Program-made: the position numbers and the translations under genes
Shown: piece by piece, positions 36,101 through 49,550 of the stretch
Position numbering within the stretch: the stretch's first letter is position 1
Layout of the letters: the number at the start of each line of letters is the position of its first letter
Assembly (NCBI RefSeq): GCF_036320965.1
Contig: NC_092261.1
Coordinates: forward strand, 17,566,646 to 17,630,645
Origin: Panulirus ornatus
Taxonomy: Eukaryota > Arthropoda > Malacostraca > Decapoda > Palinuridae
DNA length: 64,000 bases
Direction: 5' to 3'
Notes under the pieces: generated by a model
What the model was told of the DNA's origin: nothing
Database searches by the model: none
What the model saw: the letters and a program-made list of their open reading frames with translations, nothing else

Positions 36101-36261
36101 TTCAAATCACCCATCACTATAACCCGGTCTCGTGCATCAAAGCTGCTAACACACTCACTGAGCTGCTCCCAAAACACTTGTCTGTCATGATCTTTCTTCT
36201 CATGACCAGGTGCATAGGCACTAATAATCACCCATCTCTTTCCATTCACTTTCAGTTTTAC
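33181..36261 (-). mobile_element. RTE-like LINE copy I, nearly as long as H but decayed
   Basis: About 3.1 kb on the minus strand, from VNGKRWVIISAYAPGHEKKD (36249) through MGDLNAKVSNMAVEG, WGERVSLNFRESKKMFWKEV, the RT fragments (35000-35260, 34578-34937, 34329-34535), the C-terminus (33605-34148) and the long 3' UTR. The catalytic box reads LLLAVDTALVADS instead of LLFADDTALVADS, so one catalytic aspartate is lost. Many indels break the frame. The 5' cut is at an ATATA site continuous with (TA)n. A GC-rich expansion (33419-33462) is present in the 3' UTR. Confidence 0.9.

Positions 36262-36340
<79 letters not shown>
36262..36340. repeat. (TA)n microsatellite
   Basis: About 79 bp of TA between the RTE copy I 5' cut and the 5' end of an SRE. 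Confidence 0.97.
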
Positions 36341-37790
<1,450 letters not shown>

Positions 37791-38950
37791 CTTCTTGTCC
37801 TGGATGTGTTGCCGACAGGAGTCGACGGTGCGAGGAAATGCTGGTGACGGGCGTCGATGTTGGAGGAAATGCTGGTGACGAGCGCTGTTGCTGAAGTAGA
37901 TGCTGGTGACGGGTGTAGATATGAGAAGAGATGTTGGTGATGGGTGTAGATATCAGAGGAGATGCTGGTGATGGGTGTTGGCGTTGAAGGATATCCTGGT
38001 TACGGGCGGTGATGACTGTGGACAGTCGCCGTCGCTGCTGGTATATGGTGAAAAAACTGTAGAGAGATGATGCTGATGGAGATGAAACGTGATAATAGAG
38101 AGACGTGCTGGTGAAGGCGTCAGTCATGGGTTTTGCTGGAGAAGGGAAGCTGGTGATGGAGGAACATACGAGTGGAGAAGGGAGGCAGCCGATGAAGGAG
38201 CGCCCTGGTGGAGGAGTAATGCCTGTGATGGAAGAACGTAGAGGTGGAAGAGGGAAGCCAATGATGGAGGAACATGTTGGTGGAAGGAGGAAACCAGTGG
38301 TGAAGGAACGTGCTAGTAGAGGAGGGGGAACGGTGGTGGAACAATGTGCTGATGGAAAAGGTAGGCCGGTGATGACGATCACACTGGTGGAGAAATGAAA
38401 CGTGTGACGGAGAACCTTGTTGGTGGAAGTGGGAGGGCGGTGATGGTGGAACGTGCTGGTGGAAGAGGAAAGCCTGCGATATAGGAACGTGTTGGTGGAA
38501 GAGGGGAGCCGGTGATGGAGGAACGTGCTGGTGGAAGAGGCAAGCCGGTGATGGAAGAACGTGCTGGTGGAAGAGGCAAGCCGGTGATGGAAGAATGTGC
38601 CAGTGGAAGAGTCACGCCGGTGATGGAGGAACGTGCTGGTGGAAGAGGCAAGCCGGTGATGGAGGAACGTGCTGGTGGAAGAGGCAAGCCAGTGATGGAA
38701 GAACGTGCTGGTGGAAGAGGCAAGCCGGTGATGGAGGAACGTGCTGGTGGAGACGCTAGTGATGGAGGAACGTGCTGGTGGAAGAAGGAAGCCAGTGATG
38801 GAGGAACGTGCTGGTGGAAGAAGGAAGCCAGTGATGGAGGAACGGGCTGGTGGAAGAGGCAAGCCGGTGATGGAGGAACGTGCTGGTGGAAGAGGCAAGC
38901 CGGTGATGGAGGAACGTGCTGGTGGAGACGCTAGTGATGGGTTTGGCCGA
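37791..38950. repeat. 36-bp minisatellite, degenerate at its left side
   Basis: The core at 38500-38940 has about 12 units of 36 bp encoding VMEERAGGRGKP in one plus frame; a 33-36 bp degenerate form extends left to about 37800. On the minus strand the same array keeps a 374-codon frame open (37774-38898) reading ARSSITGLPLPP units. A unit length divisible by three and lack of stops explain both frames. The long two-strand openness is noted as a finding, but no gene is called. Confidence 0.9.
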
Positions 38951-38979
38951 GTCGTGAGGCAGACGGCGCCGCCCCCTCA

Positions 38980-39630
38980 TCTGTTCCTGCAGCTCCGGGT
39001 TGTTATACCTCCCCACTACCCTCCCCTGTATCCACCCCTTCTACCCTTCCCCTGTACCCTCCCCCAGCCATCTCCCCACTAACCTTCCCTAATAACCTTT
39101 ACCGGTACTCTCCCCTTAGCTCCACCTAAGTCATGCCTGCACACTGTCTCCCCCTGATATTCTCCCCATCATCACCTGGGAACTTTCTTAGCAACCCTTC
39201 CTGACACAATCCCCAGCACCTTCTCAGCAACCTTTCCACGCACAATCCCCAGCACCTTCTCAGCATCCTTTCCTAGCGCCTTCTCAGTAACCTTACCTAG
39301 GACAATCCAATGCACCCTCCCAGCAACTTTCTTAGCACAATCCCTAGCATCATCCCAGCAACCATTCTTAACACAATCCCTAGGACCCTCCAATAACCTT
39401 TCCTAGCAAAATCCCAGGACCTCTAAACAACTTTCCCAACCACAATCTTCACCATTCCCCAAGCAACCACACCTACCACAATCTCCAACCCCACCAACCA
39501 ACCTTTCCTTGCGCAAGCCCCAGCACCCTCCACACAACTTCTCTTAGAATAATCCTCAGCCTTCCTTAATATCCCGAAACAACCTCTCTGAACACTATCC
39601 TAAGCAATCCCAAAGCAACCTCTCTTAGCA
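38980..39630. repeat. Pyrimidine-rich degenerate repeat
   Basis: CT-rich sequence made of loosely repeated words such as CACAATCCCCAGCACC, TTCTCAGCAACCTTTCC and CTAGCACAATCC at 35-40 bp spacing. It grades into the 19-bp array and may be its ancestral form. Confidence 0.7.
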
Positions 39631-40860
39631 CAAGCAACCTCCTACCTCTCCAACCACAGGCAACCTCTCCCACCACAAGCAACCTCTCCAACCACAAGCA
39701 ACCTCTCCAACCACAAGCAACCTCTCCAACCACAGGCAACCTCTCCAACCACAGGCAACCTCTCCAACCACAGGCAACCTCTCCAACCACAAGCAACCTC
39801 TCCAACCACAAGCAACCTCTCCAAACACAAGCAACCTCTCCTACCACAAGCAACCTCTCCATCCACAAGCAACCTCTCCATCCACAAGCAACCTCTCCAA
39901 ACACAAGCAACCTCTCCAACCACAAGCAACCTCTCCAACCACAGGCAACCTCTCCAACCACAAGCAACCTCTCCAACCACAAGCAACCTCTCCAACCACA
40001 AGCAACCTCTCCAACCACAAGCAACCTCTCCAAACACAAGCAACCTCTCCAACCACAAGCAACCTTTCCAACCACAAGCAACCTCTCCAACCACAAGCAA
40101 CCTCTCCAATCACAAGCAACCTCTCCTACCACAAGCAACCTCTCCATCCACAAGCAACCTCTCCATCCACAAGCAACCTCTCCAAACACAAGCAACCTCT
40201 CCAACCACAAGCAACCTCTCCAACCACAAGCAACCTCTCCAACCACAAGCAACCTCTCCAACCACAAGCAACCTCTCCAAACACAAGCAACCTCTCCAAC
40301 CACAAGCAACCTCTCCAACCACAAGCAACCTCTCCAACCACAAGCAACCTCTCCAAACACAAGCAACCTCTCCTACCACAAGCAACCTCTCCTACCACAA
40401 GCAACCTCTCCATCCACAAGCAACCTCTCCATCCACAAGCAACCTCTCCAAACACAAGCAACCTCTCCAACCACAAGCAACCTCTCCTACCACAAGCAAC
40501 CTCTCCAAACACAAGCAACCTCTCCAACCATAAGCAACCTCTCCAACCACAGGCAACCTCTCCTACCACGAGCAACCTCTCCAACCACAAGCAACCTCTC
40601 CAACCACAAGCAACCTCTCCAACCACAGGCAACCTCTCCTACCACAAGCAACATCTACCACAATCAACCTATCAAACCACAAGCAACCTCTCCTACCACA
40701 AGCAACCTCTCCAACCACAAGCAACCTCTCCTACCACAAGCAACCTCTCCAACCACAAGCAACCTCTCCAACCACAAGCAACCTCTCCAACCACAAGCAA
40801 CCTCTCCAACCACAAGCAACCTCTCCTACCACGAGCAACCTCTCCCACCACAAACAACAT
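39631..40860. repeat. 19-bp minisatellite with higher-order structure, about 64 units
   Basis: Unit CAACCTCTCCAACCACAAG. Variant units (CTACC, CCATC, CCAAA, ACAGG forms) recur in the same order at 39841, 40126 and 40373-40392, giving a secondary period of 285 and 266 bp (15 and 14 units). Because no frame contains a stop and 19 is not a multiple of three, all three minus frames stay open and read a 19-residue period (LERLLVVGEVACGWRGCLW). These are not called as genes. Confidence 0.95.
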
Positions 40861-41720
40861 ATCCTAACACAAGCAACGTCTCCTAGCACATTCCCCCCAG
40901 GCTGTTTTCCTACACCATCCCCTAATCAATCCCCATCACCCTCCCACTCACTCCTCACCTTCTCAGAGCACAACCTTTGTAAGCAAATCCCCCGGCATCC
41001 CCTTACAGAACAATCCTTACTCCCTGTGCTGCCTCCTACCACAATCCTCACCATGCTTCCCTGGCAAATTTTCCCTGCACCGTCTTAAGGGATAATCCCC
41101 ATCACATCTTAAGTGATGTCCCCTACAAAATCTGCATGCATCATCCCCCAAGAGATTTCCCCTGAAACTTTTCCTGATCGACTCCCTATTACCCTCCCCC
41201 AAGCACTTTCCTGTCGTGCTCACCTTCTCCTCCCAGCCCTCCTCCTCAGCAGCCTCCCTCAGAATAATCAAATTCTTCAGCAAAAATTTCTTCAGCCTCC
41301 TCCATCAACATTGTAACCCAGCATGCTCTCCAGGGAAACTGTACAAGTACGTTCCCCAACATCTTTCCACATAATCCTCCCCACCAATTGACTACCGTAG
41401 GCCTCCCGAGCCCTCCCACTGTACCCTCCCTGGCATCAGCCAAAACAACACTCCTTAGCATCCTCCCCAAGCGTCTCCAGAGAACTCCTTCCAACCGGCT
41501 TTCCCAGAGACCCTCCCAACATCACATCCAAAGACCCTCCCTTGCACTACCCTCAGCACATTCCCACAGTTTCCTCCCACTGCCTTCCTCAGCACCTTTC
41601 CCACATCATCCTGCCCAATACCTTCCTCAGAGTATCCTCCCCTGTACCTCCCTCTATCAGCATCCCGAACTTTGCCTCCTCCTCCTCCCTCCTGTGTCGT
41701 CACTCGTCCGCAATTGAGGG
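40861..41720. other. Pyrimidine-rich low-complexity DNA
   Basis: CCTCCC, CCTTCCTCAG and ACAATCC words continue from the array but without a stable period. The plus-strand composition stays C/T-rich until about 41710. Confidence 0.6.
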
Positions 41721-42019
41721 AAAATAACCCCAAATAAACAACCTGGAAATAATGAACTAATCCTGGCTAACAATGCGAATAATCTCTTTCGCTGGAACTC
41801 TCAGTGTTGTAGTGCCGAGTCACCCACCCGCCTCTCCTACCCAGGGTTCGCACCAGGTCATAACACACTTGAGTAGTGACTTCAAAAGAACCCATACAAG
41901 AAGGGAGTTACGCATGTGAAAATATCTCATCGTCTACATTCCTTCACTGGAGGCACTTTTCCTAAGACACTGTGCGTGTTCAGCAAATTGTTAGAAATGA
42001 CATACTAACTGTCTCATAT
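41721..42019. other. Unassigned DNA
   Basis: Contains CCCAGGGTTCGCACCAGG (41841-41858), which could be a very degraded SINE B box on the minus strand. Nothing firmer is seen. Confidence 0.3.
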
Positions 42020-43640
42020 ATAAGTGTGTGTGCTTATCAAACTGCAATCGCATATTTGTACAGCATGGGGAGGAAGGTCAATATTTGTAGAACCTCATTT
42101 CTTGTACTTTCTTTTCTTATATATAATGCAACGTTTTAGAGTTTTGTTTACTGTCAGCAATACTTGCATCACTCAGCTTATTCCACTTGCCCACCAGTCT
42201 TGTACCATAAAAGTACTTCTTACGTCTTCAAAGAGTTTCCTAGCAAGTAATGGCCTCTGCTTGTTCGATCTTTCCATCTTCATTGGTGTGTTTACTGAGT
42301 AGATCAACCAACTAGTTTAGAAAATTGAAAGCTGTGACTAAGTCACCCGTATATCTTCTCTTACAGGGAGGACTAATCTATGACCTCTATCGTCGTACTT
42401 TAACTCGTGTCCCTCAATTCTAGTAGCATATTCATTGTCCTCCTCTGAACATTTGAACATTCTCAGTTAGTGCTTCTTTAAATAAGAAAGCTCTTCGCAC
42501 TCAACGTCGTCTAAGTCATTACGAAAGTTGACTGTAATCAGGTCATCCCTTTTTCTTCTCTCCTCTCTTCTTCCTCCATGGTGGACAAATTTAAAGCCCT
42601 TAAACTCACACTATTTTTCGGCTATCTTAAGATTGGCACCACCGTGGTTGCGCCTTCCTGGCCCTTCTCAATCAGATTTCTGTGCTTTTATAATATACAT
42701 TAACCTGTGATTCCAGACACAGCTTTGCGGATAGTTTGTCCAAACGTTTCCTTCTTCATATACTTGGATGCCATTATAATACGGCCTCTTTCACAGGTCT
42801 GATGTGCAGCGATGGCGACTGGGTAGGCACGATGTCGAATCCTGGGTTTCTTTCAAACAATGATTCCTGTTGATTTTTTCGGGCCAGGTAATAACAACAA
42901 TAAAGCCGCCTTTTACTATGCCTATTCCCATGAACGTGTACCCTATCAGATTAAATTACATAAACCATTTATTCGATAAACTTTGGCGTTTGTTCAGGTC
43001 GCTCTTTTAGTTAATTCTTCTCTCATGACCTTGGCATCACCCGCAACCATGTTTAGGTTCGAATCCAGTCCACTGGGCAAGTCATTTGCATACAGCAAGA
43101 ATAGCAGTGGGCCCAAGACCATACCCTAAGGAACACCACTGGTGACCCACACCCACTTCAAGAATGTTCCTCTTACCTGCGTCCTTTGCAGTCTTTCACT
43201 AAGGTCATCATCATCTATCCATTAAAGGAGTCTACCCATTATTCTCACCTGAAGGAATGATTTCTGATCGGCTCCGACAGAATGACAGTGTCAAAAGCTC
43301 TTTGGCAGTCGATAAACACACAGTCGTCCAGCTCATCCGATATAGAGGGTCATCTTCTCACACAAGTCTGAGAGACTTCGTAAAGTACGACGACTTCCTT
43401 TCCCTGTCTCGCCAAGGTAGTTTCTTCTTCGCAAGTAGCCACTTATCTGCTTAGCTCTTCCGTTATTTCAGAGACCACACTCGCTAGTTAGATTGACCTG
43501 TACTTCAGTGCGATTCCCTGGTTACCTTTTCAAAATACAGGCAGGAATTTTGCCCTCTTCCACACCTCTGGAACTATACCTGTATGCGTGTAAAGAGTTT
43601 TTACCGTTTTCAGTCAGTGTCGCAAAAAATGGTGTTAGCA
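42020..43640 (-). mobile_element. CR1/L2-like LINE, RT and C-terminus, degenerate
   Basis: Minus-strand reading gives CVFIDCQRAFDTVI (about 43290-43315, RT motif A), GLGPLLFLLYAND (about 43085-43120, motif B to pre-C), a GDLVT-like C-terminal block near 42330, and a 3' terminus near 42025-42110. The order and words match the element at 18938-21030, so both belong to one family. A stretch at 42780-42960 with GTCGAATCCTGGG may be an inserted SINE fragment. Stops and frameshifts are frequent. Confidence 0.7.
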
Positions 43641-44151
<511 letters not shown>

Positions 44152-44172
44152 CCTTCACTTCACCGTGAAGAT

Positions 44173-44254
44173 ATATATGCGACAATCACCACTGGAAAGA
44201 GAAAATAAACGAAAGTACGTACCGTTCTTATTTTCTCTTTCCAGTGGTGACTGA

Positions 44255-44263
<9 letters not shown>
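44173..44263. repeat. 36-bp inverted repeat with 19-bp spacer
   Basis: Arms 44173-44208 and 44228-44263 are reverse complements with two mismatches; the core is CACCACTGGAAAGAGAAAAT. The spacer contains AGTACGTACC. Each outer side leads into TA repeats, and (TA)n continues at 44259-44333. Confidence 0.9.
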
Positions 44264-44337
<74 letters not shown>

Positions 44338-44344
44338 CTCTACC

Positions 44345-45050
44345 TCTCATAACTGAATCTAATGAAGACATATCTGAACTAATAACGTATGGCATAAGTA
44401 TGAGTTCTTTCATCGGTGGTGCCACATAAAGGACCTGCAGAGAAAGTGACGGATATCAAAAACAAATGTAAACGATATAGAAATCATTATAATCGAGAAC
44501 CCATTGAGAAGACAGCACTAACTGGCCCAAGTAATGAACGGTACGACAAGAGACAGAAACATATAGATGAAGCTGTTTGATGTATACGTGAGAAGCAAGA
44601 CTGAATACTGCAGTGTCGTATGGTGAGCTCACCAAAAAACAAATCAGAGAGAATCCATAGTCACTTCACGAGCAAAATCGTAGGGTATGGAACAGATGAA
44701 CTACCATGATAGGCTGAAAGAAGCGACACTACACAGCCTAGAAGGAAGAAAAGAACGGTCCATGATACTCTACGCTCGGCAACAAACCGAAGGTACAAAG
44801 AAATATCCACTGACCCTGAAATTCTCTCAACAAAGAAAATACAAAGTAATGAAACTTGCACAAATACAGTGGAACGTACGTGATCCCGGCCAGGAAGCTC
44901 GAACGACTGCTCACTATACTGCCAGGAAAATATGAAAATAAACATGATTCAACAACAGAAACATTCAAGAGAAAACTTAACACGTGGATGAAATCATTCC
45001 CAGATGAACTAAGAACTATTACTCATCAACCAGGATAGTGCGATGAGCGC
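44345..45050 (+). mobile_element. LINE RT C-terminal fragment
   Basis: Plus-strand reading gives a VRSKTEYCSVVW block (44592-44627), GMEQMNYHDRLKEATLHSLE (44686-44745), GRKERSMILYARQQTEG, ETFKRKLNTWMKSFPDEL (44969-45020). The order YCSxVW, DRLK-LxSLExRRER, FKRxLDxWL is the typical end of Jockey/CR1-type LINE reverse transcriptases. The catalytic part is absent. Clade uncertain. Confidence 0.7.
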
Positions 45051-46112
45051 TACGCGCTAGCTAGCCCGGCCAATTTGGCAAAACCTTGTCGTAGGTCCTC
45101 GTATGGAGGGACTCTGGCTACAGCCCCAACCAACCACAGCCCGTGTCACACCATTCATTTCTCCTCGCTACACCACCTTATTCATGCTGCTCACAACGCC
45201 TAACGCTCCTCAACCACACCTTCTACGCTACACACACCACCCACAGCAAATCATCCGCGCCACCATCACCCACGCCAGTACATGCCACAGACAGTCCGCA
45301 TAAGCCCTACCGAACACATCATACACAACTTGCACCAGCCATCTGCACCACCTATTCACCACCCACACACCACCTATTCACCACCCACGCACCACCTATT
45401 CACCACCACCCACACAGCACCCAGGTGGTCTGGGTGGTTGACCGGCCGACGTGAGGGGTGACCGGAGGACAAATGGGGGTAGAGGGAGTGGGGCTCTAAG
45501 TTATAAATACCAAGCGACACATTATCGCTCAGCAGGACTCGACATTAGCTTAGCCAGCCGGGAAGGCCAATGCCAGGTGAGTGTGAGCACGGAGGACGAG
45601 AATCAGATGGTGCAGGAAGACGAAAGATAGGAGCAGGAGAAACAGGAGAAAGACATACGAGATGTGTATTTGGTCGGCTGGATATTTCAATTTTAGGCCT
45701 ATCGAATACCAGGGTCATTAAGGCCGCCTCGACAACGCTATCTGTAATTACCATTCGAATAAAACCTTGAAACACCGTCTTCAGGCGTTCAAAGACTGTA
45801 ATTGTAATTACAGTTGTAAGAACATGTACGCTCTCTTGATGGGTGAGGAGGGAGATGGAGAAGATACAGCAAGAAGCAAGGATTACAACGGATGGGGGGA
45901 GGGTGGAAAGGAGGAGGAGGAGGAGGAGGAGGAGGGGTGAAAGGACGGAAGATCGAGGGATGGTTAGACACTAGGGAGAGGGGGAGATTGAAGTTATCAA
46001 GTCGGGAGATGGAAATAAGAAGCCGACGAGGATTTACTACAGGTAATTGCGAATAGTGACGAGAGAGTGGGAGGAGTGCAGAGTGGGGGCGGAGACTGGA
46101 GGAGCCGAGATA

Positions 46113-46116
<4 letters not shown>
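45051..46116. other. Unassigned DNA with small tandem repeats
   Basis: Contains a 22-bp triplicate (45347-45410) and (GGA)n at 45912-45934. A homeodomain-like GTAATTGTAATTACAG lies near 45798. No coding signature. Confidence 0.4.
45347..45410. repeat. 22-bp tandem triplicate
   Basis: Three near-identical units ACCACCTATTCACCACCCAC plus two variable bases. Confidence 0.9.

Positions 46117-46190
<74 letters not shown>
46117..46190. repeat. (AG)n microsatellite
   Basis: About 74 bp of AG. Confidence 0.97.
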
Positions 46191-46195
<5 letters not shown>

Positions 46196-46337
46196 TCCGT
46201 ATGATAAAGAAAAAATACACCTCAATACACATCTTGCTGGACAGTAACCACACTAGGCAAGATGTATTCTGGACCTTACGAACTTCGACAATCACTGGAA
46301 GGCTAGGAGTCCACGAACTAGAGACAAAACTTTGCCA

Positions 46338-46344
46338 CACACAC

Positions 46345-46380
<36 letters not shown>

Positions 46381-46388
46381 ACACACAC
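46338..46388. repeat. (CA)n microsatellite
   Basis: About 51 bp of CA with CGCA and CATA interruptions. Confidence 0.95.
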
Positions 46389-46570
46389 GTGCAGTCAGTT
46401 AAAATATATGGCAATGACACACATCGATCTCAAATTTATGAAATGCCGTAACATTCAAGCCAAAGACATGAGCTTCCCAGAGCCAATGGTATCTCTGAAG
46501 CACACGCCATTTATGGTTAAGTTTGAACGTGGTGAACCGAAGCGAAACCTTTATGAAAGTTTCGTGAGGA

Positions 46571-46625
46571 CTTTTTTTTTTGGGGGGGGGAAGAAGGGGG
46601 GGGGTCGGTCGGTCGGTCGGTCGGT
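46571..46625. repeat. T-run, G-runs and (GGTC)n
   Basis: T10 followed by G10, AAGAA, G9 and five GGTC units. The G runs could form a quadruplex; base-calling errors are also likely here. Confidence 0.85.
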
Positions 46626-47287
46626 GTTTCCGATACATCGGACACGTGTTATTTTGGTCATCGTGATCCGATCGAATAAAGGGGCATCATGTCTTTCCCA
46701 TTGATTCAACCTGGATTAAACCTGAGCCGTAGACTTAACCCTAAACCCCGGACCTTCGAAGAGTTTAGAAACTGATTCCAACGTCACTCCGATGGCCACG
46801 GCTCAGGTTTAGGCCGTGAGGCCTCGATGTTGGCCCCGTCTTCGTCTCTCCTCTCTGTCTGTCTGTCTCTCGTTACCTCCTGCGTATTATTAGCCCCTTG
46901 CCCGTCTGCGTCTTGCTGTCTCTGTCTAACTGCTTATTTCTTGCCTATACACCGACACGCTTCTCTCTCTGTGAGCATACATTTAAGTTGCTGTTAAGTT
47001 CCATTCCTATGTTCTAGGTTACTGTCCTTTCTGTCTGTCTCACCTACTCGTGGGCTGTTGGCTTTCAGTCCACAAGCATAGAATTTCAGCAACTCACATA
47101 TAACACTTGAACTGTTCAACTCACATGACTCGTTAGCCGTAAAACTCGAGATTTTCCTGTGGTGAGTGGTGAACACTATGAGTTATCCTTACCTTTCGTC
47201 AAAATATCATCGTAAGTACTCGTCATTACACTATTATCTTCCTAATACATCAACACATCTTTCCCCTGCATTTTTTCTGTCGCCATA

Positions 47288-47290
<3 letters not shown>
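46626..47290. other. Unassigned DNA
   Basis: TCTGTCTGTCTG-type words occur near 46850-46920. An imperfect CTGAGCCGTAG/GGCTCAGG inverted pairing flanks 46720-46805. No gene. Confidence 0.4.
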
Positions 47291-47355
<65 letters not shown>

Positions 47356-47360
47356 CCCCC
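47291..47360. repeat. (CT)n microsatellite with C run
   Basis: About 62 bp of CT ending in C8. Confidence 0.97.
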
Positions 47361-47715
47361 CATGGAATAAAAAGATACGCGGATTTTCATATTCGTAATC
47401 AACGACTAAAACCAAAACGTAAATTTCGCTTTTCTTTTTTTTTTGGTAGATCTTTTTTTTACTTCGCACGGCAAATTAACGAGACGCGAACGTGGCACCG
47501 AGGATTTTGGCGAACGCTATAAAACCAACACACTTTAATTTTCGCTAATAAATATTTTTTCCCGTTGGCACGCAGGTTGTTGCACGTGTTGAGGAGTACG
47601 TCCTCAGAGGGTGTGAGAGTGAGTGTGTGTCGGTGGGCCAATGCGACGGTGTAAGACTTCTGGGGAGAAAAACTAAAGTCTCTTTTTCAGCAAAACCGAA
47701 CACAAACACGAGTCA
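47361..47715. other. Unassigned DNA
   Basis: No motif recognised apart from T runs. Confidence 0.4.
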
Positions 47716-47990
47716 GCAAAGGCCCACCCGGATTCGGGGTCTCCATAGGCTCGAATCCTGGGCGTAGCAGCTGGCCTGCACCTAACCCAGGTGCTCATCT
47801 TCCCATCCAGGATAGCTGATGAACGAGTATCCAGCTTAGGTTGGTATTTATGCGTAGGTGCAAACATACACAAAGGAGTTAAGACGTGGTACATACATAC
47901 AAGGTTAAAAGACGGGGCAACCGAGTACAAAACCCTCTCCCCGTAACAGAGGGATGGTAATCGCAAATAGTAACCACACAGGCTGAGGTT
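47716..47990 (+). mobile_element. tRNA-derived SINE family 1
   Basis: Plus strand. B-box-like GGCTCGAATCC (47748-47758) is followed by AACCCAGGTGCTCATCTTCC, a GATGAACGAGTATCCAGCTT-like body, and the end AAGGTTAAAAGACGGGGCAA then CCCTCTCCCCGTAACAGAGG. The A box is eroded. The 3' end aligns well with the CR1-like LINE end at 48205-48260, which lies just downstream. Confidence 0.75.
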
Positions 47991-48019
47991 ACTAATCTAC
48001 TCAACAAGGAAAAGAGAAA

Positions 48020-48260
48020 CGAAAAGGACGACCTGATTACACTACTCAAGTCTCAAGATCATTTGGCCGACGTGAACTCTAGAGAACAGCTCTTCTCGAG
48101 ATGCATTATCAGAGTAACCAGAGGCCACGGCTATAAACCACAAGAGGAACCTGAAAATACTGACATTTTCCAAAGGTTTAGAAGGCTACTTGGTGGTATA
48201 GAAAGTCTAAGAGATGGGGCCCCGCGAGTGTGGAACTCCCTCCCCATGTAGAGCAAAAAC
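48020..48260 (+). mobile_element. CR1/L2-like LINE 3' end fragment
   Basis: Reads RRDDLITLLKSQDHLADVNS-like sequence, then FQRFRRLLGGIESLRDGAPR VWNSLPM and a stop at 48249. GDLITxxK and DGAPRVWNSLP are typical of CR1/L2 C-termini. The final bases GAGATGGGGCCCCGCGAGTG serve as the reference LINE end in the SINE comparison. Confidence 0.65.
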
Positions 48261-49550
48261 TGGCAATTACACAGAGTAACTGCTGCACACAGGAGAATCC
48301 AAGCCACTCATCATCTGGCTTTCAGACGGTCCACACCTTCTTGGGGCCCAGTGTATGAATAAGGGAAGCGAGGAGATTCCAGAGGGATCCCTGGATACAG
48401 GATTGTTTTAATGTATCATTCCAACGAGGCAAAATTAAGTGCATTAGGGGAGGATCACGGATTCAACACATTATGATGACAAGCATCAAGTACAAAAGCT
48501 GAAGCACTGGTAGTCATTTCCTAATGATAAGACCATGATCAAGTTAATAAAGAAATTTATGAACTAAAGAAATCTACAGAGGAGCGTAAATGTACAAAAA
48601 AAAAAGAAAAAAAAAATAAAAAAAGACAAAATCATCGGTAGGTAACATGAAGCACCTGCCTCACTATTCTCAATTTTTCTTTTCTTCTTCTGATGATGTG
48701 ATTCTTTTTATCTTTTTGGTTCCCAGACTTCGGGTCTGAAATCCCAGATGTTTTGAATAAATTAACAAGATTGTTTCTACATTTTGGATGAGGTTATCAA
48801 ACATATTTTAGTTGAAACTAAAGATGAGAGCCGATTCAATGCAAGCTCAAAGCCAAGCTAGGCTACAATTCTTAACAGAAAAAAATGGACTTGGGTGAGG
48901 TAAGTTACCACGACCTTACAGCTGAGACTTGGTCTGCTGGTAGGAGGCTGGATGAAAGGGACTGAGGTTTTGACAACGGATGAACGAAAAAAAGAAAAAA
49001 AAATACCAGAAAGGAATTAAGGACAATCATCTGGAACCATAAGCCTGGAAAAATTATTGATAATTACGGAGAAACAGTAATCAGAAGTTCCAACAACTGG
49101 AGGATCAAACAGAGAAAAAAAGAGATATCAAAACGAAAGATCATGAAATGTCATCAGAGGAAAGTGGAGACATGTAATCAAAATCAAATTAACTGAAGGG
49201 ATTCAGAAGGAATGTAACCCGAGTTATGTACGCTGAGGAAAAAGGTACTGTAAATGAAAGGCGTCTGTGAAAAAGGTCAGGAGGGTCTTTGTATGTCCGT
49301 AAGACAGAACAAAAGAAAATGCCAAACACAGAGGCCAGACTGATGATAAAAGACGGGTGGGGAACACGAGCAAAGGCTGGGCCTGACGAGCAGAAACAAG
49401 GGGTATTGCAGTGAAACAAGAGACCTGGTAACAGTGAAACAGAGGTGTATGGCAAATCACTGAGGAGAGCCGTGGAGCAATATACGATGAAACAGAATAG
49501 TCGAAGAAGTATTTGGCCTGCTGGATGGGAGGTATGAAAAGATAATGAGT
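48261..49550. other. Unassigned A-rich DNA
   Basis: Includes A runs at 48597-48625. Minus-strand frames at 49189-49565 (88 and 113 codons) have no signature. Part may belong to the LINE that follows. Confidence 0.4.
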
